A program made the position numbers and the translations under genes. The notes beneath the pieces were generated by a model. It did no database searches. It was given only the letters and a program-made list of their open reading frames with translations, and had not been told where the DNA came from. Of a DNA stretch of 64,000 nt, positions 9,396 to 17,417 are shown piece by piece; position 1 is the first letter of the stretch; every line of letters begins with the position of its first letter. Source of the DNA: Hymenobacter lapidiphilus (GTDB taxonomy: Bacteria > Bacteroidota > Bacteroidia > Cytophagales > Hymenobacteraceae); NCBI RefSeq assembly GCF_013377885.1, contig NZ_JABKAU010000014.1, forward strand, positions 1 to 64,000. Reading direction: 5' to 3'.

Positions 9396-10433
9396 TCAGC
9401 TATTCACGCGCCCACTTTTTACCTTAGGGCGGTAGCGCGACTTGTTGAGGATGCGTTGCGCGTCTTTTTCCACCATCAGCTGAGGCAGCGTCACCTTGGG
9501 GTTTTCGGCCATGTACTTGCGCACAATCTGCCAGCCCAGCCAGGCCCCTACCCGGCCAGGGGCCGTTTTATCGATTTCCGGAATATTAGGCCGTTCGCCA
9601 ATGTACTTCTGAATCGTGAACGGGGCAGTATTGTAAAGCAGGCTTTTCTCGATGAAGTGGGCCCATATTTTCCCTTCATTGAACCCAACGCCCGCCATTT
9701 CGGCGGCGCTATAGCCGATCAGCAGCGAGTCGGGGGTGCAGGGCAGCATCTGCTCGGCAAAATACAGGGCCTTGCCAAAGTGCAGCATCTCGCCGAGCAT
9801 TGTCTGGCCGGCGGCGGGCTTCTGGTTGTACTTGGTGCTGATGGCCAGCGCCAGCCCCGGCACCAGGTGCTCAGGCGTGTAGCGCCGCTGAATGTAGCCC
9901 GGTACGTTGGGCCGGTAAGCCGCCGTAGGCCCCACAAAATAGTCGGTGCTGATAACAATCAGGCTGTCGTTGACAAACAAATCCTGGCTCAGACCGCTCA
10001 CGAATGTTTTTACGGGTGGCACCCGGAAGCCAGGATAATAGTAGCGGACGTGCTGGAACAGCTGCGTCAGGTTTTGCTGCAGCTGCGGACCCTGAAATGT
10101 GCTGTCGGCCTGGACGCCCAGCTTCTGGAGGCCGGCATTGGAGGCCAGCCGGGCCAGCGTGGTGCTCAGTACGCCCGGCGGGTATTGCCCGGCCTGCAAA
10201 AACTGCCGCGCAAACAGGCCGTTGTTTTGCAGAAACTGCTCGGCGTCGGCAGGAGTTTTCAGCTTGAAAAAAGGGGCTTCGAGCCGTTCAAGCGCAACGG
10301 GAGCTTCTACCTTGGCCACCTCGGGGTTCAGCTCACACCGGTCGTCGTTATTCGAGCAGGCTCCCAGACTTAGACCAACGGCGGCCGACGCCACGAGCAG
10401 CAGGGTACGCAAACGGGCAGAAATATGCATCAC
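9396..10433 (-). CDS. gldB: Gliding motility lipoprotein GldB
   Basis: A 345-residue lipoprotein with signal MMHISARLRTLLLVASAAVG and lipobox LGAC (Cys at about 26). The body matches GldB: LERLEAPFFKLKTP, FQHVRYYYPGFRVP, a central FVNDSLIVISTDYFVG block and YIGERPNIPEIDKTAPGRVG near the C-terminus. GldB is required for gliding and linked to the type IX secretion machinery in Flavobacterium; its biochemical role is not settled. A -7 element at 10450-10457 gives a short leader and overlaps the region of the divergent barrel gene's promoter. Confidence 0.93.
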   Translation of the reverse strand: MMHISARLRTLLLVASAAVGLSLGACSNNDDRCELNPEVAKVEAPVALERLEAPFFKLKTPADAEQFLQNNGLFARQFLQAGQYPPGVLSTTLARLASNAGLQKLGVQADSTFQGPQLQQNLTQLFQHVRYYYPGFRVPPVKTFVSGLSQDLFVNDSLIVISTDYFVGPTAAYRPNVPGYIQRRYTPEHLVPGLALAISTKYNQKPAAGQTMLGEMLHFGKALYFAEQMLPCTPDSLLIGYSAAEMAGVGFNEGKIWAHFIEKSLLYNTAPFTIQKYIGERPNIPEIDKTAPGRVGAWLGWQIVRKYMAENPKVTLPQLMVEKDAQRILNKSRYRPKVKSGRVNS

Positions 10434-10438
10434 GGTTC

Positions 10439-10446
10439 TATCTTTG
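10439..10446 (+). promoter_or_regulatory. Candidate -7 element for the 10518 barrel gene
   Basis: TATCTTTG on the plus strand fits TAnnTTTG and would give a leader of about 67 nt to the ATG at 10518. It sits 3 nt from the minus-strand -7 element of gldB. Confidence 0.45.
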
Positions 10447-10449
10447 AGT

Positions 10450-10457
10450 CAAAAGTA
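10450..10457 (-). promoter_or_regulatory. Candidate -7 element for gldB
   Basis: Minus-strand TACTTTTG fits TAnnTTTG and predicts transcription starting about 12 nt before the gldB ATG at 10433. No clear -33 box. Confidence 0.45.
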
Positions 10458-10517
10458 GCCAAATCTACCGGCCTATCGTCGGCATTTGGCCTTACCCAAC
10501 GCTTTTCCTCTCCCTTT

Positions 10518-11189
10518 ATGAAAAAGGCTCTGTTTGCTCTTCTTATCAGCGCCGCCACACTCGGCACCGCCTCCGCTCAGGTCGAAATTGGCATCAAGGT
10601 ATCCCCCTCGCTCACCAGCCTGCGGGCCGCCTCGCCCAACGGTGACGAGCTAAAGAATGAAAGCGCCAAGTTCAGCTTGGGCGGCGGCCTGATCATTGAC
10701 TACTTCTTTGGCCAGAACTACGCTTTCAGCACCGGCCTGGAGTTGGTGGGCAAAGGTGGAACGGTTGGCTTTTACGATGCGGCCAGCCGTAGACGTTACG
10801 AGCAGAAACTGGGGCTGCAGTACCTGCAGGTGCCGCTTACGGTAAAGCTGTTCACCAACGATGTAGCCGAGGACACCAAGGTGTACTTCCAGCTCGGCGG
10901 AGCGCTGGGTGGCGTTATCGGAGCCCGTGTCGATGGCGACAAGTACTATACCCGCCCCGGCACAACCACTCGCACCAAGGCCACCAAGCACGTCATCATC
11001 CCCGATGCCAACCTGCGCCTCGGCGCCGGCATCGAGCGGCAACTGGGCCAGACGACCCGCTTCCTGCTCGGCGTCAGCTACCACCGCGGCCTGCTCAACA
11101 TCGATAAGTACTTCGAAGACAACGCCGGTATTCAAGATGCCGAGCTGAAAAACAGCGAGTTCGCGCTGGATTTCGGTATTAAGTTTTAA
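10518..11189 (+). CDS. Outer-membrane beta-barrel protein (porin family)
   Basis: A 223-residue barrel. The ATG at 10518 is chosen because MKKALFALLISAATLGTASA is a complete signal peptide; the longer frame starts inside the gldB promoter region. The mature protein opens QVEIGIKVSPSLTSLRAASP and ends with a Phe-terminated strand (SEFALDFGIKF), the usual C-terminal outer-membrane signal. It is the same broad family as the four barrels at 59-3319 but more distant. Divergent from gldB. Function beyond outer-membrane barrel is unknown. Confidence 0.85.
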   Translation: MKKALFALLISAATLGTASAQVEIGIKVSPSLTSLRAASPNGDELKNESAKFSLGGGLIIDYFFGQNYAFSTGLELVGKGGTVGFYDAASRRRYEQKLGLQYLQVPLTVKLFTNDVAEDTKVYFQLGGALGGVIGARVDGDKYYTRPGTTTRTKATKHVIIPDANLRLGAGIERQLGQTTRFLLGVSYHRGLLNIDKYFEDNAGIQDAELKNSEFALDFGIKF

Positions 11190-11202
11190 GGAAATAGGGA
11201 GA

Positions 11203-11326
11203 AAACAGACTGTCATGCTGAGCTTGCCGAAGCATCTCTACCGCTTCGTTGCAATGGTGAGAATCCAATACAAGGATTACTCTTGCGGTAGAGATGCTTC
11301 GGCAAGCTCAGCATGACAGTCTGTTT
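11203..11326. repeat. Long hairpin repeat (CATGCTGAGC family), convergent 3' ends
   Basis: Two perfect 42-nt arms (11203-11244 and 11285-11326) with a 40-nt loop. The arms contain GTCATGCTGAGC, GAAGCATCTCTACCGC and their complements, shared with the hairpins at 35301-35392 and 38109-38212. It begins 13 nt after the stop of the 10518-11189 gene. Confidence 0.95.
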
Positions 11327-11360
11327 CCTCGGATACCAACCATACCATATCCACCAACGA

Positions 11361-11397
11361 AAAACCCCCGCGTTGCTCTGAGCAGCGCGGGGGTTTC
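11361..11397. terminator. Bidirectional terminator at the rng 3' end
   Basis: A 16-bp GC-rich stem with one G-U pair (11362-11377 with 11381-11396) flanked by A and T runs. It lies past the rng stop at 11450 on the minus strand and after the plus-strand barrel gene. Confidence 0.85.
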
Positions 11398-11449
11398 TTC
11401 TATCAGGAGGAGTTTTTTTCGCAGAAAAAATCCGTCAGTATTCAGTCAA

Positions 11450-13057
11450 TTAGTCAACTATTTCCAATTCCCGGTCCTGCAACCGGCTCATGGCCGCCGC
11501 GGCCGAATGCAGCTCGATTTCCTCGCCGTTTTCGTCCTCGATGCGGTACTCGGTGAGACCCATACTGGTGTCTTTCATCACCTTTACCCACTTGTAATAC
11601 TTCATGTACCATTTCATCTGCTTGCTTACCAGCCCTTTGGTATAGTAAGCGTGCAGGAAAGGGTGCACTGAAAGCGTAATGCCCGACTGGTTCTGGGCTA
11701 CCAGCAGGTCGTCGATGCTGTTGTCGATTTCGTCCGTCACGAGGATGGAAGCCGAAATCTTGCCCGTACCGCCGCAGGTGGGGCACACCTCGCCGGTTAC
11801 AATGGCTTCGGCCGGCCGCACACGCTGCCGGGTAATCTGAAGCAGGCCAAACTTGGTGATGGGTAGGATGGTATAGCGGGCCTTGTCGTGTTTCATCACG
11901 CTGTGCACCGCATCCTCTACCTTCTTGCGGCTCTCGGCCGATTTCATATCGATGAAATCGACAACGATGATGCCGCCCATGTCGCGCAGCCGAAGCTGGC
12001 GGGCTACTTCCTTGGCGGCGGCCATGTTCACGGCAAGGGCCGTGGCTTCTTGGTCGCCTTCCTGGTTGCTCTTGTTTCCCGAGTTCACGTCGATGACGTG
12101 CAGGGCCTCGGTGTGCTCGATAACCAGGTAACCGCCGCCGGGGGCCGTTACGGCCTTACCAAACAGCGTTTTGAGTTGCTTCTCGATGCCGTGCTGCTCA
12201 AACACCTTCACCTTGCCGGTGTGCAGTTTCAGCAGCCCGAGCTTGTCGGGAGCAATCTGTTGCAGGTAGCTGCGCATTTCCTCATACAGCGCCGGCGAGT
12301 CCACGGCAATGGCATCGAACGACTCGTTGAGCATGTCGCGCAGCATAGACGAGGTGCGGCCCAACTCGCCCAGAATCTTGTCGTTGGGCTTGCCCGCCCT
12401 CAGATTTCCGTGCAGTGTGTTCCACTTCTCGGTCATGTTCTGCATGTCCCGGTCGAGCTCGGCCACTTCGCGCCCTTCGGCCACGGTGCGGATAATCACG
12501 CCAAAATTGTCGGGCTTGATGGAGGCGATAAGGCGCTTAAGCCGGTCCCGCTCCGTGCGGCTGACAATCTTTTTGGACACACTAATGGTGTTGGAAAAAG
12601 GTACCAGCACCAGATACCGGCCGGCCATCGAAATATCGGTGGACAGGCGCGGACCTTTGGTCGAAATCGGCTCCTTGACAATCTGGACCACCAATTGCTG
12701 GCCCTTCTTGAGTGCGTTGTCGATCTTACCTACTTTGTCGAGCGGCGCTTCAAACTGAAAGTTTTTGAGCGACCCAACGGTAATTTTCTGCGATTGAACG
12801 CTCTTGTTCCACTTTACGAGCGAGGGGAAGCTTTCCCCCAGGTCGCCGTAGTGCAAGAAGGCGTCTTTTTGATACCCGATATCGATGAACGCGGCGTTCA
12901 GACCGGGCATAACTTTCTTGACCGTGCCCAGGAAAATGTCACCAACCGAGTAGGCGGTGTCGTTGCGGTCGAAATGGTATTCGATGAGCCGCTTATCCTG
13001 TAGCAGGGCAATCCGTTCTCCGTCCTGAGTAGAATTAATGATTAATTCGTTACTCAA
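11450..13057 (-). CDS. rng: Ribonuclease E/G family endoribonuclease
   Basis: A 535-residue RNase G-type enzyme for rRNA maturation and mRNA turnover. Parts in order: S1-like RNA-binding segment (about 35-125, GDIFLGTVKKVMPGLNAAFI), RNase H-like and DNase I-like core with catalytic metal residues D323 (HVIDVNSGN) and D367 (IIVVDFIDM), and the zinc-link CPTCGG (C425, C428). The C-terminal scaffold of RNase E is absent, so G is the better name. The start is a TTG at 13057, which gives the family N-terminus MSNELIINSTQDGERIALLQ; no in-frame ATG fits. A hairpin at 13126-13161 lies in or before its leader. Confidence 0.95.
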   Translation of the reverse strand: MSNELIINSTQDGERIALLQDKRLIEYHFDRNDTAYSVGDIFLGTVKKVMPGLNAAFIDIGYQKDAFLHYGDLGESFPSLVKWNKSVQSQKITVGSLKNFQFEAPLDKVGKIDNALKKGQQLVVQIVKEPISTKGPRLSTDISMAGRYLVLVPFSNTISVSKKIVSRTERDRLKRLIASIKPDNFGVIIRTVAEGREVAELDRDMQNMTEKWNTLHGNLRAGKPNDKILGELGRTSSMLRDMLNESFDAIAVDSPALYEEMRSYLQQIAPDKLGLLKLHTGKVKVFEQHGIEKQLKTLFGKAVTAPGGGYLVIEHTEALHVIDVNSGNKSNQEGDQEATALAVNMAAAKEVARQLRLRDMGGIIVVDFIDMKSAESRKKVEDAVHSVMKHDKARYTILPITKFGLLQITRQRVRPAEAIVTGEVCPTCGGTGKISASILVTDEIDNSIDDLLVAQNQSGITLSVHPFLHAYYTKGLVSKQMKWYMKYYKWVKVMKDTSMGLTEYRIEDENGEEIELHSAAAAMSRLQDRELEIVD

Positions 13058-13125
13058 TGGATTAAGCCTTAGAAAGGCGCCTCCGAGCGGCAGCTACAAA
13101 AAACCTGTCGGCCCCGAAACCCGCA

Positions 13126-13161
13126 AAGGGAAGCCGGCGCACATGGGCGCCGGCTTCCCTT
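13126..13161. terminator. Strong hairpin between the bS22-like gene and rng
   Basis: A perfect 15-bp stem (13126-13140 with 13147-13161, arm end AAGCCGGCGC) with a 6-nt loop. On the minus strand the following T run is short (CCCTTTGCGGG), so it may be a weak terminator of the small ribosomal gene or a structured leader of rng. Confidence 0.6.
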
Positions 13162-13268
13162 GTCAGCCTCGGGGAAAGCATGTTTCTGGCCACTCTCGGA
13201 AGAACCTAAGTGAGAAATAGACAGGTGTCTCTCAATCGAGAAACACCGTCAGCAAACCCCGCCGGGGC

Positions 13269-13358
13269 TTACTTCTTCTTGTGACGGTTCTTGCGCAGAC
13301 GCTTCTTCCGCTTGTGAGTAGCAATCTTATGACGCTTTCTTTTTTTACCGCAAGGCAT
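13269..13358 (-). CDS. Ribosomal small-subunit protein, bS22/mS38-like (AURKAIP1/COX24 domain)
   Basis: A 29-residue, extremely basic protein reading MPCGKKRKRHKIATHKRKKR and ending LRKNRHKKK. It is too short for ordinary gene finders. This sequence type is conserved across Bacteroidota and carries the AURKAIP1/COX24 domain also found in mitochondrial mS38 and mycobacterial bS22, which insert into the small subunit near the decoding region. ATG at 13358, TAA at 13269-13271. More than half of the residues are Lys, Arg or His. Its position next to rng, which matures rRNA, fits a ribosome function. Ribosome membership here is by family, not shown in the sequence. Confidence 0.85.
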   Translation of the reverse strand: MPCGKKRKRHKIATHKRKKRLRKNRHKKK

Positions 13359-13466
13359 GTTGTTGGGGTTAAGTGGTTGAGTGATTTCTTGATTAGTTTG
13401 TAGCTATTGGCTTTTAGCTTCTGGCATCTCGACCATCAACTAAAGACGAATAGCCAAGCGCCAAAA

Positions 13467-14390
13467 CTACTGAAGTTTCTGTAGCTGTTCATCTACCGAC
13501 GCCGCCAGCGCCGGGTCGGAACTGATGCTTTTGGCGGCGAGGAAGGCTTCACGGGCCTCCTGCTTCGCGCCCGTTTGGGCTAACGAAACGCCAAGATAGA
13601 ACTGCGCGTTGACGTTTTTCGGATTGATTTCCGTCAATTCCGCAAAACGCTCAGCAGCCTTATCGTACTGATTGCTCTGAACAGCCAGTAAACCAAGGTT
13701 ATACAGCGCCTGCTCGTTGCGCGGATCGGCCACTAAAACTTCCCGCAACAGGGTAATGCCTTTCACCGGATTCTCGCTGGCCATGTAGGCCATGCCGAGG
13801 TTGGTTTTGGCATTGAGGTTGTCGGGGTTGTTTTTCAGCACCCGCTCATATAGCTCGCGGCACTTGGCACCCAGCAGTTTCTGCCGGGCCTCGGTGGTAG
13901 CAAAGCTGTAGGCCTCATAGTACTGGTCGGCGGCGCGCTGAAAAGTTTGTTCGCCGGGTCGTACGAGGGCAATCTGCTCCAGGTAGTAACCGGCACTATC
14001 AAAACGCTCCACTGCTTTGTACTTCTCGGCCAACTCGCGGGCTATACCAATTTTAGCACCCTGGTCGGCTTCGGCCGTATACTTGGCCACCAACGTGCTG
14101 ATTTCCCGCCGCTGAGCGGTAGGCATCGTCATGTGGGGCTTTTCGGCGGTCGGGCCGCTGGGCTCGTCGTGGCTGCCGGCCGGGTGGCCATGCTCATCGA
14201 GTTCACCTACGGCGGGGGCAGCGGCCCCTTGGTCGCGGTTAGCGGTAGCAGCCCCGTCCTGAGCCAGCGTAGGCTGACCATCTTTGGGCTTCACAATCAC
14301 CTTCGGCAACAGAAACAAGCCGGCTATAAAGGCCAGGGCCAAAGCCAGAATCAGTAATTGATGCTTGGAAGAAGAAGTGGTGAGAGCCAT
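13467..14390 (-). CDS. Membrane-anchored tetratricopeptide repeat protein
   Basis: A 307-residue protein starting at the ATG at 14390 (MALTTSSSKHQLL). One N-terminal membrane helix (LLILALALAFIAGLFLLPKV, about 12-31) is followed by an acidic, His/Gly-rich linker and then TPR helices from about residue 110 to the end, including NLNAKTNLGMAYMASENPVK and NEQALYNLGLLAVQSNQYDK. The TPRs would face the periplasm and act as a protein-binding scaffold. It lies between the bS22-like gene and the HU gene on the same strand; partner unknown. Confidence 0.85.
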   Translation of the reverse strand: MALTTSSSKHQLLILALALAFIAGLFLLPKVIVKPKDGQPTLAQDGAATANRDQGAAAPAVGELDEHGHPAGSHDEPSGPTAEKPHMTMPTAQRREISTLVAKYTAEADQGAKIGIARELAEKYKAVERFDSAGYYLEQIALVRPGEQTFQRAADQYYEAYSFATTEARQKLLGAKCRELYERVLKNNPDNLNAKTNLGMAYMASENPVKGITLLREVLVADPRNEQALYNLGLLAVQSNQYDKAAERFAELTEINPKNVNAQFYLGVSLAQTGAKQEAREAFLAAKSISSDPALAASVDEQLQKLQ

Positions 14391-14479
14391 CGACTGGGCG
14401 GGGTAAAAGGCGGGTCGCCGGGGCACCTGCGGGCAGGGGTTCCCGGCAACCCGGCCGGCAATGGAAAATGACTACCTGC

Positions 14480-14782
14480 TTAGGCGGCCATTTCTTTGAT
14501 TTTCTTGCTGTTTTTAATTTTCCCGATGAACGTCTTCGAGGGCTTGAAGCTCGGGATGAAGTGCTCGTCGATGATGATGGACGTATTTTTCGAGATGTTG
14601 CGGGCTACTTTCTTCGCGCGCTTCTTGTTTACAAACGAGCCGAAGCCGCGTACGTAAATGTTGTTGCCGTCGGCCATCGAGTCTTTTACAACTTTGAAGA
14701 AGGCTTCTACGGTAGCCGATACGTCGGCTTTCTCGATGCCGGTCTTGTCGGCAATTTCGGCAATTACTTCTGCTTTAGTCAC
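14480..14782 (-). CDS. HU-family DNA-binding protein
   Basis: A 100-residue nucleoid protein. The GTG at 14782 is used as start because it gives the family N-terminus (M)TKAEVIAEIADKTGIEKADV; the longer frame adds 35 unrelated residues. The beta-arm region GFGSFVNKKRAKKVARNISK and the DEHFIPSFKPSK end are typical of Bacteroidota HU, which bends DNA without sequence specificity. A canonical promoter at 14887-14917 gives a leader of about 100 nt, which is long for a small structural protein and could carry regulation. Confidence 0.95.
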   Translation of the reverse strand: MTKAEVIAEIADKTGIEKADVSATVEAFFKVVKDSMADGNNIYVRGFGSFVNKKRAKKVARNISKNTSIIIDEHFIPSFKPSKTFIGKIKNSKKIKEMAA

Positions 14783-14886
14783 GCTGGTAAGTGTACTAAT
14801 GGTGAAAAAATAGGGGTTGGTACGGAGTACCGTCCTGAAAACGTAAGCACTTGCCCGGTAAGAGTTTGCCCACGTTTTGAGGGCCA

Positions 14887-14917
14887 CAAAGGTAGTCCCC
14901 TTTTTTGGGATTACAAA
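14887..14917 (-). promoter_or_regulatory. Bacteroidota-type promoter of the HU gene
   Basis: Minus strand: TTTG (plus 14914-14917), 19-nt spacer, TACCTTTG (plus 14887-14894). Exact match to TTTG-N19-TAnnTTTG. Predicted transcript start near 14882, 100 nt before the GTG at 14782. Confidence 0.75.
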
Positions 14918-14978
14918 CCGTTATGCTGCAATCCGCCTTTCGCCCCAACCTTCATTCAACTAATTCTATATCAAAAAC

Positions 14979-16079
14979 TTGGCCTTTTCTCCTACCGCAT
15001 CTACAACGCCGGATTCCTATTTGTGGTTCGCCGAAGCCTTGCTGGCCTGGTACCCGCGCCACCGTCGCGACCTGCCCTGGCGCCACACCCGCGACCCATA
15101 CTTCATCTGGCTGTCGGAAGTCATTCTGCAGCAAACCCGCGTGAAGCAGGGCCTTCCTTACTACCTGACCTTTAGCAGCAACTACCCTACTGTGCAGGCC
15201 CTGGCGGCCGCCCCGCCCGATGAGGTGCTGCGCCACTGGCAGGGGCTGGGCTACTACTCGCGGGCCCGCAACATGCACTACACGGCCCAGCAGGTAGTAG
15301 CCGAGTTCGGCGGCCAGTTCCCCGACTCTTACGCCAGGCTGCTGCTACTGAAAGGCGTGGGCCAATACACGGCCGCTGCCGTGGCTTCATTTGCCTACGA
15401 TGAGCCGGTAGCGGTACTCGACGGCAACGTATTCCGGGTGCTGGCCCGGGTTTTCGGCCTGCACCACGACATTGCCGCACCTGCCAGCCGCAAGAAATTC
15501 CAGCAACTAGCCGACCAGCTGATTCCGGCCGAGCAGCCAGCCGAATTCAACCAGGCTATTATGGAGTTTGGGGCGCTGCAATGCACACCCGCCAAGCCCG
15601 ACTGTATGTTCTGCCCCATACAAAGCAGTTGCTTCGCCTTCCAGCATGGAATGGCAGCGGAGTTGCCGGTGAAAAGCAAAGCCAAAGCGGCTCGCACCCG
15701 CTATTTCCATTATTTGGTGCTACGCCACGCCGATACGGTGTACCTGCGCAAGCGTGGGCCCAAAGACATTTGGGAGGGCCTCTATGATTTCGCCCTGCAC
15801 GAAACTGAGTCGGCGGAACTACCCGGAGCGGAACTGCTGGCCGAAGTGGAGCGGCTGGGCGGGCGCGTGGCTACTGACCGGGTTGGGGAACCCGCTGTAG
15901 CGGCCCGCCATATCCTGAGCCATCAGAAGGTGGAAGCGCGGTTCCACGAAGTATGGCTGGCTGAACCGCTGTCGGCCACCGCTACGTCGGCCGGGCTGGC
16001 AGTGTACCGGAGCGAGGAGGTTGAGCAGTTGCCTAAATCCATTCTTATCACTAACTATATTAGCAACAAGCAAATTTAA
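14979..16079 (+). CDS. mutY: A/G-specific adenine DNA glycosylase
   Basis: A 366-residue base-excision repair enzyme removing adenine opposite 8-oxoguanine. Visible: E47 in SEVILQQTR, the helix-hairpin-helix KGVGQYTA (125-132), catalytic Asp D148 in VLDGNV, the [4Fe-4S] cysteines C202, C209, C212 and C218 (spacing C-x6-C-x2-C-x5-C), and a C-terminal NUDIX-like 8-oxoG recognition domain from about 235. The start is a TTG at 14979: an in-frame stop lies 18 nt upstream and no ATG gives the full N-terminal region. It is divergent from the HU gene and followed by ssb. Confidence 0.96.
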   Translation: MAFSPTASTTPDSYLWFAEALLAWYPRHRRDLPWRHTRDPYFIWLSEVILQQTRVKQGLPYYLTFSSNYPTVQALAAAPPDEVLRHWQGLGYYSRARNMHYTAQQVVAEFGGQFPDSYARLLLLKGVGQYTAAAVASFAYDEPVAVLDGNVFRVLARVFGLHHDIAAPASRKKFQQLADQLIPAEQPAEFNQAIMEFGALQCTPAKPDCMFCPIQSSCFAFQHGMAAELPVKSKAKAARTRYFHYLVLRHADTVYLRKRGPKDIWEGLYDFALHETESAELPGAELLAEVERLGGRVATDRVGEPAVAARHILSHQKVEARFHEVWLAEPLSATATSAGLAVYRSEEVEQLPKSILITNYISNKQI

Positions 16080-16092
16080 ACACCCAATTTTC

Positions 16093-16123
16093 TTGGCATT
16101 TACAGTATTCGTGTTTATCTTTA
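16093..16123 (+). promoter_or_regulatory. Candidate promoter of ssb
   Basis: TTG (16093-16095) with 20 nt to TATCTTTA (16116-16123), one base from TAnnTTTG. It would give ssb its own transcript with a leader of about 45-50 nt. Confidence 0.4.
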
Positions 16124-16174
16124 TTGTGTTGAAAAAAATCTTCCACCAAGCCTAACCACTTCAACTCTATACAC

Positions 16175-16597
16175 ATGGCAAGCGTCAACAAAGTTATTCT
16201 GATCGGTCATTTGGGCAAAGACCCCGAGGTGCGACACCTGGAGGGTGGCACCATCGTAGCCAACTTCACAATGGCCACCAACGAGTATTATAAGGACAAA
16301 CAGGGCACGCGCATCGAGCGGACTGAGTGGCACAACATTGCTGCTTGGCGCGGCTTGGCCGAGCTAGCAGAGAAGCATCTGCATAAAGGCCAGCAAGTAT
16401 ATGTGGAGGGTCGTATCCGCACCCGCCAGTACCAGGATAAGGACAACCAGACACGCTACGTTACCGAAATAGTAGCCGAGGAAATTTCATTGCTTGGCTC
16501 GCGGCCCGGCACGGCGGCTCAGCCCGCTGCTACAGCCGTAGCCGAGGAGCCCGTTACCTTCCGCCAGGAGCCGGAGCTTGACCAGCTGCCGTTTTAG
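16175..16597 (+). CDS. ssb: Single-stranded DNA-binding protein
   Basis: A 140-residue OB-fold protein that coats single-stranded DNA in replication and repair. It begins MASVNKVILIGHLGKDPEVR, contains the TEWHNIAAWRGLAELAEKHL and GQQVYVEGRIRTR core motifs, and ends in the acidic tip EPELDQLPF, the form of the partner-binding tail (usually D/E-D/E-x-x-P-F). The linker is Ala/Pro-rich and short. It is located between mutY and gldD; in many Bacteroidota gldE would follow it directly. Confidence 0.96.
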   Translation: MASVNKVILIGHLGKDPEVRHLEGGTIVANFTMATNEYYKDKQGTRIERTEWHNIAAWRGLAELAEKHLHKGQQVYVEGRIRTRQYQDKDNQTRYVTEIVAEEISLLGSRPGTAAQPAATAVAEEPVTFRQEPELDQLPF

Positions 16598-16621
16598 GCT
16601 GCTGCACTCGTATCGTTACAG

Positions 16622-16649
16622 AAAAGCCCCGGCCCGGCCGGGGCTTTTT
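16622..16649 (+). terminator. Terminator of ssb
   Basis: A 12-bp GC-rich stem (16622-16633 with 16637-16648) with a 3-nt loop, followed by T. It lies 24 nt after the ssb stop and rules out the longest gldD frame (GTG at 16652) as the natural start. Confidence 0.85.
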
Positions 16650-16720
16650 GCGTGCGGGCCGGCATGTTGCGCGGCATTTCGTGGCTACCTTTACTCCTTC
16701 ACTCGTCCCGATTTTGCTGC

Positions 16721-17317
16721 ATGGCCGTTTCCCGTTTCTCAGGCTTCTGGTGTATGGCCGCGGCCGGCTTGCTGCTGGCGGGCGGCTGCACTTCGCCCCC
16801 CGATTTTACGCCCAAGCCTAAAGGATACAACCGCATCGATTTGCCGGCCCACAGCTACCAGCAGTTGGCACCGGGCCGACCCTACACGTTCGAGTACTCG
16901 CGGGCGGCCAAAATCCTGCGCGACTCGTCGTATCTGGCCCAGCCGCACTGGATAAATGTGTATTACCCGCAGCTCAAGGCCAACGTGCAGCTCACCTACG
17001 CCGACGTCCGGGCCGACCGCAAGGCGTTCAACCGGTTGCTCGAAGACGCCCGCAAGCTCACCGGCAAGCACGAAATCAAGGCCTCGGCCATTGATGAGCG
17101 GGTACTGGAGATGCCCGGCGGCCTGCGGGCCACGGTGTTCGAGCTGCAGGGTGAGGTGCCCAGCCAGTTCCAGTTCTACACTACCGATAGCACCCGCCAC
17201 TTCCTGCGCGGGGCGCTGTACTTCCGTACTGCCACCGCCAACGACTCATTGGCTCCGGTTATCGAGTACGTGAAGCAGGACATGATTCATTTGCTGAATA
17301 CATTACGTTTTAAGTGA
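16721..17317 (+). CDS. gldD: Gliding motility lipoprotein GldD
   Basis: A 198-residue lipoprotein. The ATG at 16721 is chosen: it gives [20 protein letters not shown] with a lipobox ending GGC, while the longer frame starts inside the ssb terminator. GldD-like blocks are [49 protein letters not shown] and a C-terminal [15 protein letters not shown] segment ([18 protein letters not shown]). GldD is an outer-envelope lipoprotein needed for gliding and secretion in Flavobacterium; its mechanism is not known. The usual partner gene gldE is not next to it. Confidence 0.92.
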   Translation: MAVSRFSGFWCMAAAGLLLAGGCTSPPDFTPKPKGYNRIDLPAHSYQQLAPGRPYTFEYSRAAKILRDSSYLAQPHWINVYYPQLKANVQLTYADVRADRKAFNRLLEDARKLTGKHEIKASAIDERVLEMPGGLRATVFELQGEVPSQFQFYTTDSTRHFLRGALYFRTATANDSLAPVIEYVKQDMIHLLNTLRFK

Positions 17318-17417
17318 GCCTCAAGCTATAAGGCTTCGTTTATCGAGTAGGTAATCCGTCAAACCAGTTTTCGTTTAAAAGCTTGCGGCTTAAAGCTGGC
17401 AGCTTGAGACTCAACCA

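Noticed and set aside
16652..16720. GTG at 16652 as the gldD start
   Set aside because: It lies just past the ssb terminator stem and adds a second hydrophobic stretch before the lipoprotein signal; the ATG at 16721 gives a normal signal and lipobox.
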